Assembly (NCBI GenBank): GCA_020310875.1
Contig: CM035423.1
Coordinates: forward strand, 134,236,696-134,300,695
Reading direction: 5' to 3'
Length of the DNA: 64,000 nucleotides
Source: Ceratopteris richardii
Taxonomy: Eukaryota > Streptophyta > Polypodiopsida > Polypodiales > Pteridaceae
In this document: positions 42,338-52,980 of the stretch, one piece after another
How the letters are laid out: the number at the start of each line of letters is the position of its first letter
Numbering within the stretch: the first letter of the stretch is position 1
Program-made: the position numbers and the translations under genes
The notes under the pieces: model-generated
What the model saw: the letters and a program-made list of their open reading frames with translations, nothing else
The model's database searches: none
Told to the model about the DNA's origin: nothing

Positions 42338-42743
42338 TAAACCCTAAAATTTAATGAATTTACATACATATACTAATATAAATCCTAAAACACTAACTTT
42401 TATTGTTCTTTTGTATGTATATTGGTATAAATCCATAAATCCTAATTCTATCTATTTATGTATGTATATTAATATATAAATTAAAACCCTAAATTTTAAT
42501 GTATTTATGTACATATATGAAAATCAAGCCCTAAACCCTAATTTTTTGTTTATCTTTATATAGTAATATATATCCTAAAATGTCCCTAATGTTTGAATTA
42601 TTTATGTATATATACTAATATATTTATGTATGTATAATAATATATCTTGAAACCATAAATCCTTGTGTCTTTAAGTACATACTAAGGTAAATACCTAAAC
42701 CCAAAATTTTCATATATTTATGTATGTATAGTAAAATACATAA
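41890..42743. repeat. AT-rich degenerate tandem repeats with CCCTAAA-like words and (TA)n
   Basis: Imperfect repeats of roughly 50-60 bp of the type AAACCCTAAATTTTAATG plus TTTATGTACATATACTAATATAAAT. Pure (TA)n of about 74 bp lies at 42262-42335. The telomere-like word is always single and embedded, not in head-to-tail heptamers. It may be the 5' non-coding end of the CACTA relic. No gene. Confidence 0.75.
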
Positions 42744-42972
42744 TGTTGGATTTTGAGGTTTGTGGAAGCACGAGAAGAGGACAAGGGAGAAAAAGAAGCT
42801 TGGAGCACCACACAATACTGAATTTTTTTCCAAGGGAATGCACAAAGATAAGTAACCTATTAGGGTTATATGCATATATAAAAGCTGGGGTAAAAGACCT
42901 CCTAAAGAGGGAAAAAAGTATCTAGGTACTACTAACTATCTTCACACACATCACTACCCAAATATATCAATA
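42744..42972 (-). repeat. Copia-C3 3' LTR
   Basis: 229 bp, TGTTGGATTTTGAGG to AATATATCAATA; same family as 36693-36918. Confidence 0.88.
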
Positions 42973-42984
42973 AATCCCCATTCG

Positions 42985-43236
42985 GAGTGATGCGGTGAAC
43001 AAGGAGCTTGAACTCCTGTATAAGGAAGTGCCAAGCTATGTGGAAAGAGATCAATCTACAAAAGGAAATAAGCCCAAAACTTTGAGGAAGCTTCAAACTT
43101 CTCTTGAGGTAGAGCCTTTGTGAAAAGATCTACAATGTTATCATGTGTGGGCACGTATGCCAAACTGATCTCTCTAGTAAAGAACCTCTCCGTGACATAA
43201 TAATAATGCATCTCAATGTGCTTTGTGCGAGCATGG
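42985..43236 (-). pseudogene. pol: Copia-C3 RNase H end
   Basis: On the minus strand: HARTKHIEMHYYYVTERFFT then PTHDNIVDLFTKALPQEKF, the typical copia C-terminus. It is the last part of the gene continuing from 50042-50667. Confidence 0.8.
43232..43236. other. Target-site duplication CATGG (left copy)
   Basis: Repeated at 50037-50041. The pair marks copia-A2 as a simple complete insertion. Confidence 0.95.
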
Positions 43237-44508
43237 TGTGAAGAGATGGATAGGTATGTGCTTGAAGATGAAGAGGTGTTGCAAAATCCTTGATCTACAC
43301 CAGCCAAATGAACTCCAGGAGTATATGGTGGGCCCTTTTAGCTTGCCAATGGATGTATTAGACACCCTATGTACCTTGGAAGATCACTCTCAAAAAGATA
43401 GATCAAAACAGATAAGTTGGAGTTAGCTCAGAGGTGAAAACTTGCTATTCTTGGTTCATACACCTGTCCAGTGTTTTACATAATTCTCTGAGCACAGCAG
43501 CAATTAGCTCAATTCCTCTTAGGGAAGTCTAGGCAACTTAAAGAGCTAACTTCCAAGAGTAATCTCATCAAAAATAATGAACCACACACTGAGAATGAGT
43601 TTTAACAAGTGATGACATCATCCCGATTTTCACGGGCTGCTACAGAAATAGACTAGTGAGCAGAAAAAGCAACATACCTCAAAATGTAGAAATCCAATGA
43701 TTATGAAAATTTGTTTGGTTATACTAGACAGTAATTTGAATGCAAAAAGCTTTAAATCACTGTATTTGGATAAGTAACCACTGAGAAATGGCTCTGACAA
43801 GATGAGTGAAAAAGTCGGGTACCTGACAGAGAAGTGAAGATAAACAGACCCTGTTGACTTCAAATGAGCATAACTGAAGATTGCAACATCCAAATGACAT
43901 GAAAATTTGTGAGCATATAGTAGACTTATAGAGCTAACTTTAACAAGTTAAATCACTGAAAATGATGCACCAAGCTCAGAGAAAACATCTCTGCAAGCTG
44001 ACTGAGAAAACTGAGAGTAATGGCAGTGAGTAGTACACTTCACAAGAACATGGAAAGATGAACTCAAATAATCATGAAAATGAAAGTATATTGCTTGTAC
44101 AATACAATGACTTACTGATACATATGCGTGCCTTGTAATCACACCTTGATATGGCATAAAGCTCAGCTCTTGGAGGTCTTCACATAGGTCTCACTAACCA
44201 CGACTAAAACTGCCATCTATTTATAGTTGAGTTTGGGAGGCTAACTTCCCTCAATCACTCTCGAATCAATCAATGATTGATTTGATTCTCTACCTACCAC
44301 AAATCACAAATTCGTGGCTCCTCTTTCCATTCTTGATCAAGTGGACTCAACCACTTAAGATTCTCTTACTTTTACATTAAGTAAACTCTTCAAAAGTTAC
44401 AAGAGGTAGTTCACAAGTGAACTTTACATAGCCTTCTTTTTAAAGCTTCTTCTAAGACTTTGTGAGACTCAAGCCAATACTTAGGCTTGTCATAGACTTG
44501 CTCCAACA
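43237..44508 (-). repeat. Copia-A2 3' LTR
   Basis: 1272 bp; on the minus strand TGTTGGAGCAAG to CATCTCTTCACA. TATAAATAG on the minus strand at 44217-44225. The polypurine tract (TGAGGGGGAGC on the minus strand) is at 44509-44519. Confidence 0.97.
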
Positions 44509-44540
44509 GCTCCCCCTCAAGCCAAGTATGCTTGAGGTCT

Positions 44541-47500
44541 TCAATCTTCCAAGATTACCTGCAAACCAATCATAGCCTTGAATTTGCAAAGCTTTGTACC
44601 ATCCAATGCTTTGGTTAGAATATCTGCACATTGTTGATGAGTGGACACATATGATATTTGAATCTCCTTGCTTAGAACCTTTTCTTGTACATAGTGATAA
44701 TGAACTTCAATATGTTTAGTCCTTGCATGAAAAATAGGATTAGCAGCCAAATGAATAGAACTCATATTGTCACCAAAAATAGTTGGAGTTCCAAACTCCA
44801 ATCCAAGATCTTTGAACAATGTCTTCATCCACATAGCTTCTTGAGTAGCTATGGCAAGACCTCTGTATTCAGCTTCAGTAGAAGAGAGAGCAACTGTGGG
44901 TTGCTTCTTGGATGACCATGAAATAAGCTTTGAACCTGCAAAGGTAAGATAACCTGAAGTGCTCCTTCTATCTTCCTTGGAGCCAGCCCAATCTGCATCA
45001 GAAAATAGCTTCAAACCTAAATCAGATACATAAGGATAATAAAGTCCTTCATTTATGGTTCCTTTGAGATACTTGAGAATCCTTTTGGCAGCATCCATAT
45101 GTGGTTTCCTTGGTGTGTGCATAAATTGACTTAGCACACTCACACTGTAACATATATCTACTCTTGTCAATGTGGCATAGTTGAGACTACCCACTAGACT
45201 TTGATATGATGTGATGTCCTCTATGAGTTCACCTTCATGTGAGTTCATTTGTGATTGACCTCCATTGGAGTACCTGCAATCTTACAATCTTGCATCTTGA
45301 ATTTTGCCAACATGTCCTTAATGTACTTCCTTTGAGTGAGAAACAAACCATGATCTTTGTAGACAACTTCCAAACCTAGGAAGTAGGTAAGTGAACCCAA
45401 ATCACTTATCTTGAACTCTTCTCTCATCTGATCTTTGATCTTCTTCATACCATCTGCATCATTTCCTGTCAATATAATATCATCTACATATACACATAGG
45501 TAGATGACCTCGGAATTACTCTTTTTAATAAAGAGTGAAGGATCTACCTTGCTTGGTTGAAAGCCTTTGTCCTGCAAGAATGAAACAAGCCTGAAATTCC
45601 AAGCTCTTGGAGCTTGCTTGAGACCATACAATGCTTTGTTAAGTTTACACACATATTCAGGATAAAATTGGTTCTCAAAACCAGGTGGTTGTGCCATATA
45701 TACCTCTTCTGTTATCCAACCATTCAAGAATGCATTCTTTACATCTAGTTGAAGTATCTTCCAATTCTTGGAAGAGGTAATACTAAGCAAAACCCTAATA
45801 GTAGGCATCTTTGCCACACGAGAAAAAGTCTCCTCATAATCAATTCCCTGAGTTTGTGCAAAGCCTTTTGCTACAAGCCTTGCCTTATACCTGTTAATGG
45901 AACCATCAGAATTCTTCTTGAGTTTATAGACCCATCTTGATCCTATTACCTTCATGGATGAAGTCTTGGGCACCAAATCCCAAGTGTTGTTTTCCTCAAG
46001 TGCTTCAATCTCTTCCTTCATTGCATGCTTCCATTCTGTTTTTGCTTTGGCCTCTTCAAATGATGATGGCTCCTCTTGGTTTATGTCCTGTGCTATGTAG
46101 ATAGAATGTTTAGTTACTAATGAGGTGTCAAACCCATACCTTTCTGGTTTTTTCTTTTCCCTCATAGATCTTCTTAGGCCATGATGTGATGATTCTGCCT
46201 CATGTCCAAGTTCCAGCAATTTTGCTTTACCTTTAGACTTCCATGCTTTGATCTTTTCCATGTGAGATTCTTCATCATCCTCTGAGGTGTCTTGTTCTTC
46301 AATCTTCGGTTGTTCTCTACCAAGCTTTGGAAAATCTTCTTCAAGATTATATGGTAAATTGACCTTCCTGCATGAATCTTCATACCATGAATTGTTCTCA
46401 TCAAAAACTACATCTCTGCTTACCAAGAATCCTTTGTTGGTAGGGTTGTATAACCTGTAGCCCTTTTGATTGTTGTCATATCCAATAAATACACACCTTT
46501 CTGCCTTTGGATCCATCTTGCCTCTAACCTGTGAAGGAACATGAGCAAAAGCAATACATCCAAAAATTTTACAATGATCTAAGCTTGGTCTTCTTCCATT
46601 CCAAGCCTCATATGGAGTCATCCCATCAAGGGATTTTGAAGGCAACCTGTTAATCAAGTAAGTGGCTGTAGATACAGCCTCAGCCCATAAGTAAGTAGGT
46701 AAATGCTTTTCATTTAACATAGACCTTGCAGCTTCAACAATTGTCCTATTCCTCCTTTCTGCCACTCCATTTTGCTCAGGAGTGTACCTTGTAGTTACCT
46801 CTCTTTTGATTCCTCTTTCTTGAAGAAAAGAATCAAAATCATGGGAGAAGTATTCTCCCCCTCCATCTGACCTTAGCCTTTTTAGAGATTTACCTGTTTG
46901 ATTCTCCACAAGAGCCAAATATCTTTTGAAACATGAAAAAACCTTATCTTTGTGTTTCATAAAGAATAGGATAGTCCATCTGCTGCAATCATCAATAAAG
47001 GAAACATAATACCTTGATCCAGATATTGAAGCTTCCTTGCTAGGTCCCCATACATCTGTATGAACCAACTCCAAGAGATCTCCATGCATATAACCTTTCT
47101 TCATGAATGGTAACCTGTGAGACTTTCCAAATTGACATGCACTACACTTATAAATCATATGTTGTTTTGACAAATTAGGAAGTCCAAGTACACTTTGGTC
47201 CCTGCAGATTTGCTTTAATGACCTTTCACCAATATGTGCTAACCTTTTGTGCCATACTTCCAATTCTGTGAGTGTCTGACTACCATAATTAAAGAGAGCA
47301 ATGTTTCTAGTGTCCTGTAATTCAAATGTGAACAATCTACCTATCTTTTCACCTTTTGCAATTCTTCTGAATCCTTGACTTGGATCTTCAACAAATGCTC
47401 CTGCTTTTGTGAACCTGACTTGCAACCCTTTCTCTACTATCTGCCCAACACTTATCAAATTCTTTGTAATGGTAGGGACATAGAGTACCTTACTGAGTAG

Positions 47501-48757
47501 GTTGATGTTTCCATCGGGTGCTTTGACATTGCCTATTTTCTCCATAGGATGTTTTGTATCATCTCCTGTTTGTACCTCATGCTTATTCCTTGGATCTTCT
47601 AAATCTGATAGGAGTGCCACATTTCCTGCCACATGATTTGAACAACCTGAATCTATGTAGAAAACATGCTCATCAGATTTACCTTGTGGCATAGCCATGT
47701 TCATGATCAATAATGAATCCTCTTTGTTTGAGTCTTCTGTGTAGTTATTGTAGTCTCTCCTTCCTTTGTAGCCTCCTTGATAGTTTGAATGATTGTAGTT
47801 GTTGTAGTTGCCATGGTACTTGTTGAACCTTCCTCTTGAGTAGCCATAACTTCCTTTATTGTATCCTCTGCCTCTTTGATTCGTGGAATTCCTAAAGCAA
47901 TTTTCAGTTGTATGATTAGTTAATCCACAAATAGAACATGAGTTGGAGTCTTGGGATCTCCCCCTGCCTTCTCTACCTCCTCTTCCTCTACCTTTGCCAT
48001 GTCTTCCTCTACCTGCATAGTTAGCTTGATATGTACCTGCTTCATCATCCACTTTCTTTGCCTTTCCTTTGTTATCTTTAGACTTGCTTTTATCCGTGTA
48101 TAAAGCTGAAGATTGATTACCTTTAGAGCTTTCTCCAATTTTAATAAGCTTTGCCTCTTGAGTAAGTAGTTGTCCAATGAGTGTGTTGAAATCAGGTACA
48201 TGCATGTCCATGTACAAATTCATAGCTGTGGTGAATGCTTCCCACTTATCATCTGCCTTCAAGCCATTGATGACCTGCCTTACAATTTGCTCTTCATCTA
48301 TTACCTCTCCAATGCTTCCCAACTGATCCGCTATGTCCTTGAGCTTTGTGACAAAATCAGTCACATTTTGTTTGGGAGCCTTCTTGAGAGTTGTGAAATC
48401 CAGCCATAGTTGATGCTTCCTAGCTTTGGTACTTGAGGAAAAGAAAGCTTCAAGTGCATCCCACACTTCCTGAGATGTCTTACAACTTCTAATGTGAGGC
48501 AACAAAAAATCTGAGATAGAGTTGAGGAGATAAGACCTTGCAAGTGCATCCTTGGAGCACCATGTGCTCAATCTTTCTTGCTCTTCTTGTGTTGGTTGAC
48601 TTTTGTTCCTGAAACTTGGCATAACTTCATCTCCAGCCACATAACCATATAAACTTCTACCTTGGAGATAAGCTTCCATTCTTAATGACCGAGCTGAGTA
48701 ATTACCTCTATCCAATTTATCAATTGATGAAGGAAATCCATCTGCCATGTTGTCCAA
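44541..48757 (-). pseudogene. gag-pol: Copia-A2 gag-pol polyprotein, one frameshift
   Basis: ATG at 48757 opens 1,170 codons to TGA near 45245. The rest (RNase H) continues to 44541 in the next frame. Copia-A1 has AAATTGAGC where A2 has AAATGAAC, so a single lost T causes the shift. By residue: UBN2-type gag 1-220, Arg/Gly-rich, zinc knuckle CSICGLTNHTTENC about 271-284, protease YIDSGCSNH about 367, GAG-pre-integrase H-H-C-C about 490-540. Integrase D-D-E follows at about 566 (HTDVWG), 630 (RSDGGGEY) and 666 (NGVAERRNR), and RT YVDDIILTG about 1089. RNase H has SDADWAGS and ALSSTEAEYRG after the shift. It makes virus-like particles, copies the RNA to cDNA and integrates it. All catalytic residues are present. 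Confidence 0.95.
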
Positions 48758-48760
48758 CCT

Positions 48761-48773
48761 TGCTCTGATACCA
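48761..48773 (-). other. Copia-A2 primer binding site (tRNA-iMet)
   Basis: TGGTATCAGAGCA on the minus strand, one base inside the 5' LTR. Confidence 0.95.
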
Positions 48774-48774
48774 C

Positions 48775-50036
48775 TGTGAAGAGATGGATAGGTATGCGCT
48801 TGAAGATGAAGAGGTGTTGCAAAATCCTTGATCTACACCAGCCAAATGAACTCCAGGAGTATATGGTGGGCCCTTTTAGCTTGCCAATGGATGTATTAGA
48901 CACCCTATGTACCTTGGAAGATCACTCTAAAAAAGATAGATCAAAACAGATAAGTTGGAGTTAGCTCAGAGGTGAAAACTTGCTATTCTTGGTTCATACA
49001 CCTGTCTAGTGTTTTACATAATTCTCTGAGCACAGAAGCAATTAGCTCAATTCCTCTTGGGGAAGTATAGGCAACTTAAAGATCTAACTTTCAAGAGTAA
49101 TCTCATCAAAAATAATGAGAATGAGTTCTAACAAGTGATGACATCATCCCGATTTTCACGGGCTCCTACAGAAATAGACCAGTGAGCAGAAAAATAAATA
49201 TAGATCCACATTTAGAAATCCAATGATTATTAAAATTTGTATGGGTATACTAGACAGTAAGCGGAATGCAACAAGCTTTAAATCACTGAATTTGGATAAG
49301 TAACCACTGAGAAATGGCTCTGACAAGATGAGTGAAAAAGTCGGGTACCTGACAGAGAAGTGAAGATGAACAGACCCTGTTGACTTCAAATGAACATAAC
49401 TGAAGATTGCAACATCCAAATGACATGAAAATTTGTGAGCATATAGTAGACTTATAGAGCTAACTTTACCAAGTTAAATCACTGAAAATGATGCACCAGG
49501 CTCAGAGAAAACATCTCTGCAAGCTGACTGAGAAAACTGAGAGTAATGGCAGTGAGTAGTACACTTCACAAGAACATGGAAAGATGAACTCAAATAATCA
49601 TGAAAATGAAAGTATATTGCTTGTACAATAATACAATGACTTACTGATACATATGTTTGCCTTGTAATCACACCTTGGTATGGCATAAAGCTCAGCTCTT
49701 GGAGGTCTTCACATAGGTCTCTCTAACCACGACTAAAACTGCCATCTATTTATAGTTGAGTTTGGGAGGCTAACTTCCCTCAATCACTCTCCAATCAATC
49801 AATGATTGATTTGATTCTCTACCTACCACAAATCAAAATTCGTGGCTCCTCTTTCCATTCTTGATCAAGTGGACTCAACCACTTAAGATTCTCTTACTTT
49901 TACATTAAGTAAACTCTTCAAAAGTTACAAGAGGTAGTTCACAAGTGAACTTTACATAGTCTTCTTTTTAAAGCTTCTTCTAAGACTTTGTGAGACTCAA
50001 GCCAATACTTAGGCTTGTCATAGACTTGCTCCAACA
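48775..50036 (-). repeat. Copia-A2 5' LTR
   Basis: 1262 bp, about 10 bp shorter than the 3' LTR; it lacks a short stretch near 49112 (ACCACACACTG-like). Scattered substitutions separate the two LTRs, so this insertion is older than the LARD. Confidence 0.95.
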
Positions 50037-50041
50037 CATGG
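50037..50041. other. Target-site duplication CATGG (right copy)
   Basis: Partner of 43232-43236. Confidence 0.95.
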
Positions 50042-50667
50042 AACACAAGGTTCCTCATAACTACCAATGCGCTCTAACTGCCAATGAATATGGAGGTGGT
50101 AGAAGACTGACCAACACCCAAATCAGCCAAAATGCGTCTAAGCCACACACACTCAATAGTCAATGTGAAAGCTTCCCTATACTCAACCTCACAACTAGAA
50201 GTTGCCATAGTAGGTTGCTTCTTTCTCACTGAACATATGCATGAGCTACCAAGCATGAAGCAAAAACCACTAATGGACACACAAGTGTCATAGAAACCAG
50301 CCCAATCAAAGTCACAAAAAATCATGTAAATTTGGTCATAGTGATCCCCCCTTGGGATAAAACAATCCAAGTACTCGGATACTACTCAAGTAGTGAAAGA
50401 TGCATTTAATCGCCTACCAATGCTTCACACCTGGACAATGTATAAACCTACTCATCTATGAGATAGCAAACTCAATATCATGCCGAGTTATGCATAAGTA
50501 AATCAAGCGTTCCATAGCTTGTTGATAGAGATGAGGCTCAAATGCATCTCTAGCATCATGAAGACTCAATCATAAATGTGTTTCCATAGGAATGGCAATA
50601 TGTTTGCAATCTTCCAGGCCAAATTGTTGGAATAATGTTTCAATATATTTTTTGTGACATAAAGCTA
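50042..50667 (-). pseudogene. pol: Copia-C3 RT end and RNase H
   Basis: Minus strand: DCKHIAIPMET-like RT end near 50600, then about 50370-50074 with IFCDFDWAGFYD (RNase H aspartate kept), GFCFMLGSSCICSVRKKQPT and SSCEVEYREA. It is cut at 50667 by the family-L LTR. Confidence 0.8.
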
Positions 50668-51266
50668 TGTTGGCATCATACGGGAAGAAGCAGGTACGGG
50701 CATACATGCAGATCTAGCATTGAGGCAACCCATTAAAATTTTTACAGTCCCTACATCATTTTAAAAGTGATTCTCATCACTAAAAACCATTGTAAATACC
50801 ATTTCACCTTTCTGTAGCTCCATTTTGTGCAAGCCGAGCAGTCCTCAAGCTTGAGGAGCCTTAGAAGTAAGTGCCTACCAATTTTCATATTTTTTAGACC
50901 TCGTATGAGCCCTCAAATAAGCCCTAGAACCTAATTTTTAACTAGGCCGGACACTAGGTCTGGATGGGGCCAAAGCTGGTTAAAAACTATAAATAGAGCT
51001 AGAGAGCTCATTTTTGGGGGCTAACTTCTTGTAGTTTTAAGCTTGTATGAGAACTTGGTTGTAATAGAAGTGAATCCATTGTCTTACTCTCTTTGTTCTT
51101 GTCGTGTGTGCGCGTGTGTGTGTGTGTATGTGTGTGTATGTGTGTGCATGATAGTGTGCTTCTCACTCACACATTTGTGCCTTCACTTGCTCGAGGTCTT
51201 CATACCATCCTCATGTCTTCTTAGATTGACATTAAAGGAGGTGCTTCTCATCACTGAGCTACACCA
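50668..51266 (+). repeat. Family-L 5' LTR
   Basis: About 599 bp, TGTTGGCATCATACGG to GAGCTACACCA, with TATAAATAG at 50988-50996 and a GT-rich run at 51100-51150. Left boundary chosen from the TG start and the point where copia-C3 homology stops. Confidence 0.8.
50988..50996 (+). promoter_or_regulatory. LTR TATA box
   Basis: TATAAATAG, conserved with 33794-33802. Confidence 0.7.
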
Positions 51267-51271
51267 AATTT

Positions 51272-51289
51272 TGGCGCCGTTGCCGGGGA
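51272..51289 (+). other. Primer binding site (tRNA-Asp type)
   Basis: TGGCGCCGTTGCCGGGGA, five bases after the LTR end. This is the form used by many plant gypsy elements of the Athila/Tat group. Confidence 0.93.
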
Positions 51290-51703
51290 ATTCGAGCTTT
51301 GAGGACGAGCGTGTGATGGTAAGACGTAGAGAGGACGTGTTGGAATGATAAGTAATAGGTAACTTTCTTGTTTTTCTCCATCTCCTTCTCCACTTCATAC
51401 TCCTTTCATTCCATTCACCTCATTTGCTTTGTGCGAGTTTGAGAGAGAGCGAGTGTGTGTTCTTGTTTTTGTGTGTTTTTGTGTGTTTTTGCATGATTCT
51501 TGCAGGTTGCAGCATCCTCACCATCTCCAGCAAGCTCAGTAGGTACGGATTTTCTCTGTGCAAGCCCCGAGGCATCGAGCTCGACCTATCGCGACACATC
51601 GAAAAGTTGACCCAATCACGATTCTGAGTGCACCACGACACAGCACAGGCCGAGAGCTCCTAGGATCATTAGCCAGATCAGAAAAATTCACCATATCCCG
51701 ACC

Positions 51704-52153
51704 TATCGCAACACTCCCAAGTATCGCGACACTTCGACCTATCGTGACACTCCCAAGTATCGCAACACTTCCACCTATCGCGACACTCCCAAGTATCGCG
51801 ACACTTCGACCTATCGTGACACTCCCAAGTATCGTGACACTTCCACCTATCGCGACACTCCGACCTATCGCGACACTCCCAAGTATCGCGACACTCCCAC
51901 CTATCGCGACACTCCCAAGTATCGCGACACTTCCGCCTATCGTGACACTTCCACCTATCGCGACACTTCCACCTATCGTGACACTTCGACCTATCGCGAC
52001 ACTCCCAAGTATCGCGACACTTCCACCTATCGTGACACTCCCAAGTATCACGACACTTCGACCTATCGCGACACTCCCAAGTATCGCGACACTTCGACCT
52101 ATCGCGACACTCCCAAGTATCGCGACACTTCCACCTATCGTGACACACTGACC
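51704..52153. repeat. 18-bp tandem array, 25 copies, TCGCGA core
   Basis: Consensus TATCGCGACACTYCNANN, 25 units from 51704 with no insertion or deletion; units 1 and 25 start exactly 432 bp apart. Two unit types tend to alternate (ending CCCAAG versus TTCCACC or TTCGACC). Variants within the core are mostly CGCG to CGTG or CGCA, as expected from CpG decay. One degenerate copy follows at about 52159. Because 18 is a multiple of 3, long frames stay open on both strands (51536-52171); these are not genes. Confidence 0.97.
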
Positions 52154-52171
52154 CGACCTATCGCGATACAT

Positions 52172-52980
52172 CGGCTTAACGCTTGAATTTTTAGGGTGAA
52201 TTCATTGATTGAATTGAGGTACTTTTGGGCTTAATTTTGGACACATTGGGATGATGTTAGAGCCTTAGAAGTGGGAAAAATACCTAAAAACCAGGAAGGA
52301 ATTTCCTGAACCGTGAGAGCCTGTTTTGACCCCTAAATGCCTGAATGGTCATAACTTCACCATACGAACTCCGATTGATGAGATTTTGGTCTCGTTGGAA
52401 ATCTTGTTGAGATTTTGGTAATACGATTTTGGGGGTACAGTGAGTTACTCCAAGGGGGGCCTGTAATTGTTGTTGTGTGTCTTTCAATCCATTGTGGTAA
52501 AGGAGCTATATTAAATTGTGAACTTTTGCAGGAACATTGCGTGCACTCAAGGCATTCCAAGGAAAGCTAGCAAGGGTGAGTACCAAGCTTGGGAGAAGGC
52601 TTCCTGGGCTGGTGTAGCAGTCTGAGCAACCAGAGGATTGAGGTTGGAAGTTCTCTCAACCCTCCTTTGTCAATTCCTAGCTTAGGCTAGTACGACTTAG
52701 GTGTGGTGATTAATTAGAGCAACGCTAGGCATGAATCAAGTCCAAGAGAACTAATCAACTAATTACAAGCATTAAGTAGAGCTTAAGTGCAAAAATTCTA
52801 AGGAACAAAAGTAAACTTGAATCAAGCAAATATCAAGTGCGAAAGTCACTTAAGTACTCCTGACGACGTGATTTCAAACAAGAGCTGAACACAATATTCA
52901 ACTAAAAAGAACAAAGTGATTGGTGTAAATTAACGTGCAACGAGTGTACTTGGGACCAAGGGGGTAGAGAAACTAGACAT
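52172..52980 (+). other. Family-L leader between array and gag
   Basis: About 800 bp of untranslated leader. No ORF of note. GCTGGTGTAGCAG near 52610 and mixed AT-rich sequence; nothing else recognised. Confidence 0.5.

Larger units (their letters stand above)
43237..50036 (-). mobile_element. Copia-A2: complete Ty1/copia element
   Basis: 6.8 kb on the minus strand: 5' LTR 48775-50036, primer site, gag-pol 48757-44541 with one frameshift, polypurine tract, 3' LTR 43237-44508, and CATGG duplication at both ends. It is the best-preserved autonomous element in the window and serves as the reference for rearranged copia-A1. Confidence 0.97.
42744..50667 (-). mobile_element. Copia-C3, interrupted by copia-A2 and cut by a family-L LTR
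   Basis: 3' LTR 42744-42972, polypurine tract (TGGGGATT on the minus strand, about 42973-42980), C-terminal pol 42985-43236, insertion of copia-A2, pol resumes 50042-50667, then the family-L LTR starts at 50668. The words on each side of copia-A2 join to TTCCATGCTCGC, exactly as in the uninterrupted copy at 39230-39242. Confidence 0.88.

Noticed and set aside
42225..42540. Interstitial telomere array
   Set aside because: CCCTAAA-like words occur singly inside longer repeats, never as tandem heptamers.
51704..52153. CRISPR-like array
   Set aside because: Units are contiguous 18-mers without unique spacers, in a plant retrotransposon leader.
51536..52171. Long ORFs on both strands (about 150-210 codons)
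   Set aside because: They are translations of an 18-bp tandem repeat; a period divisible by three keeps every frame without a stop open. Composition is purely repetitive.
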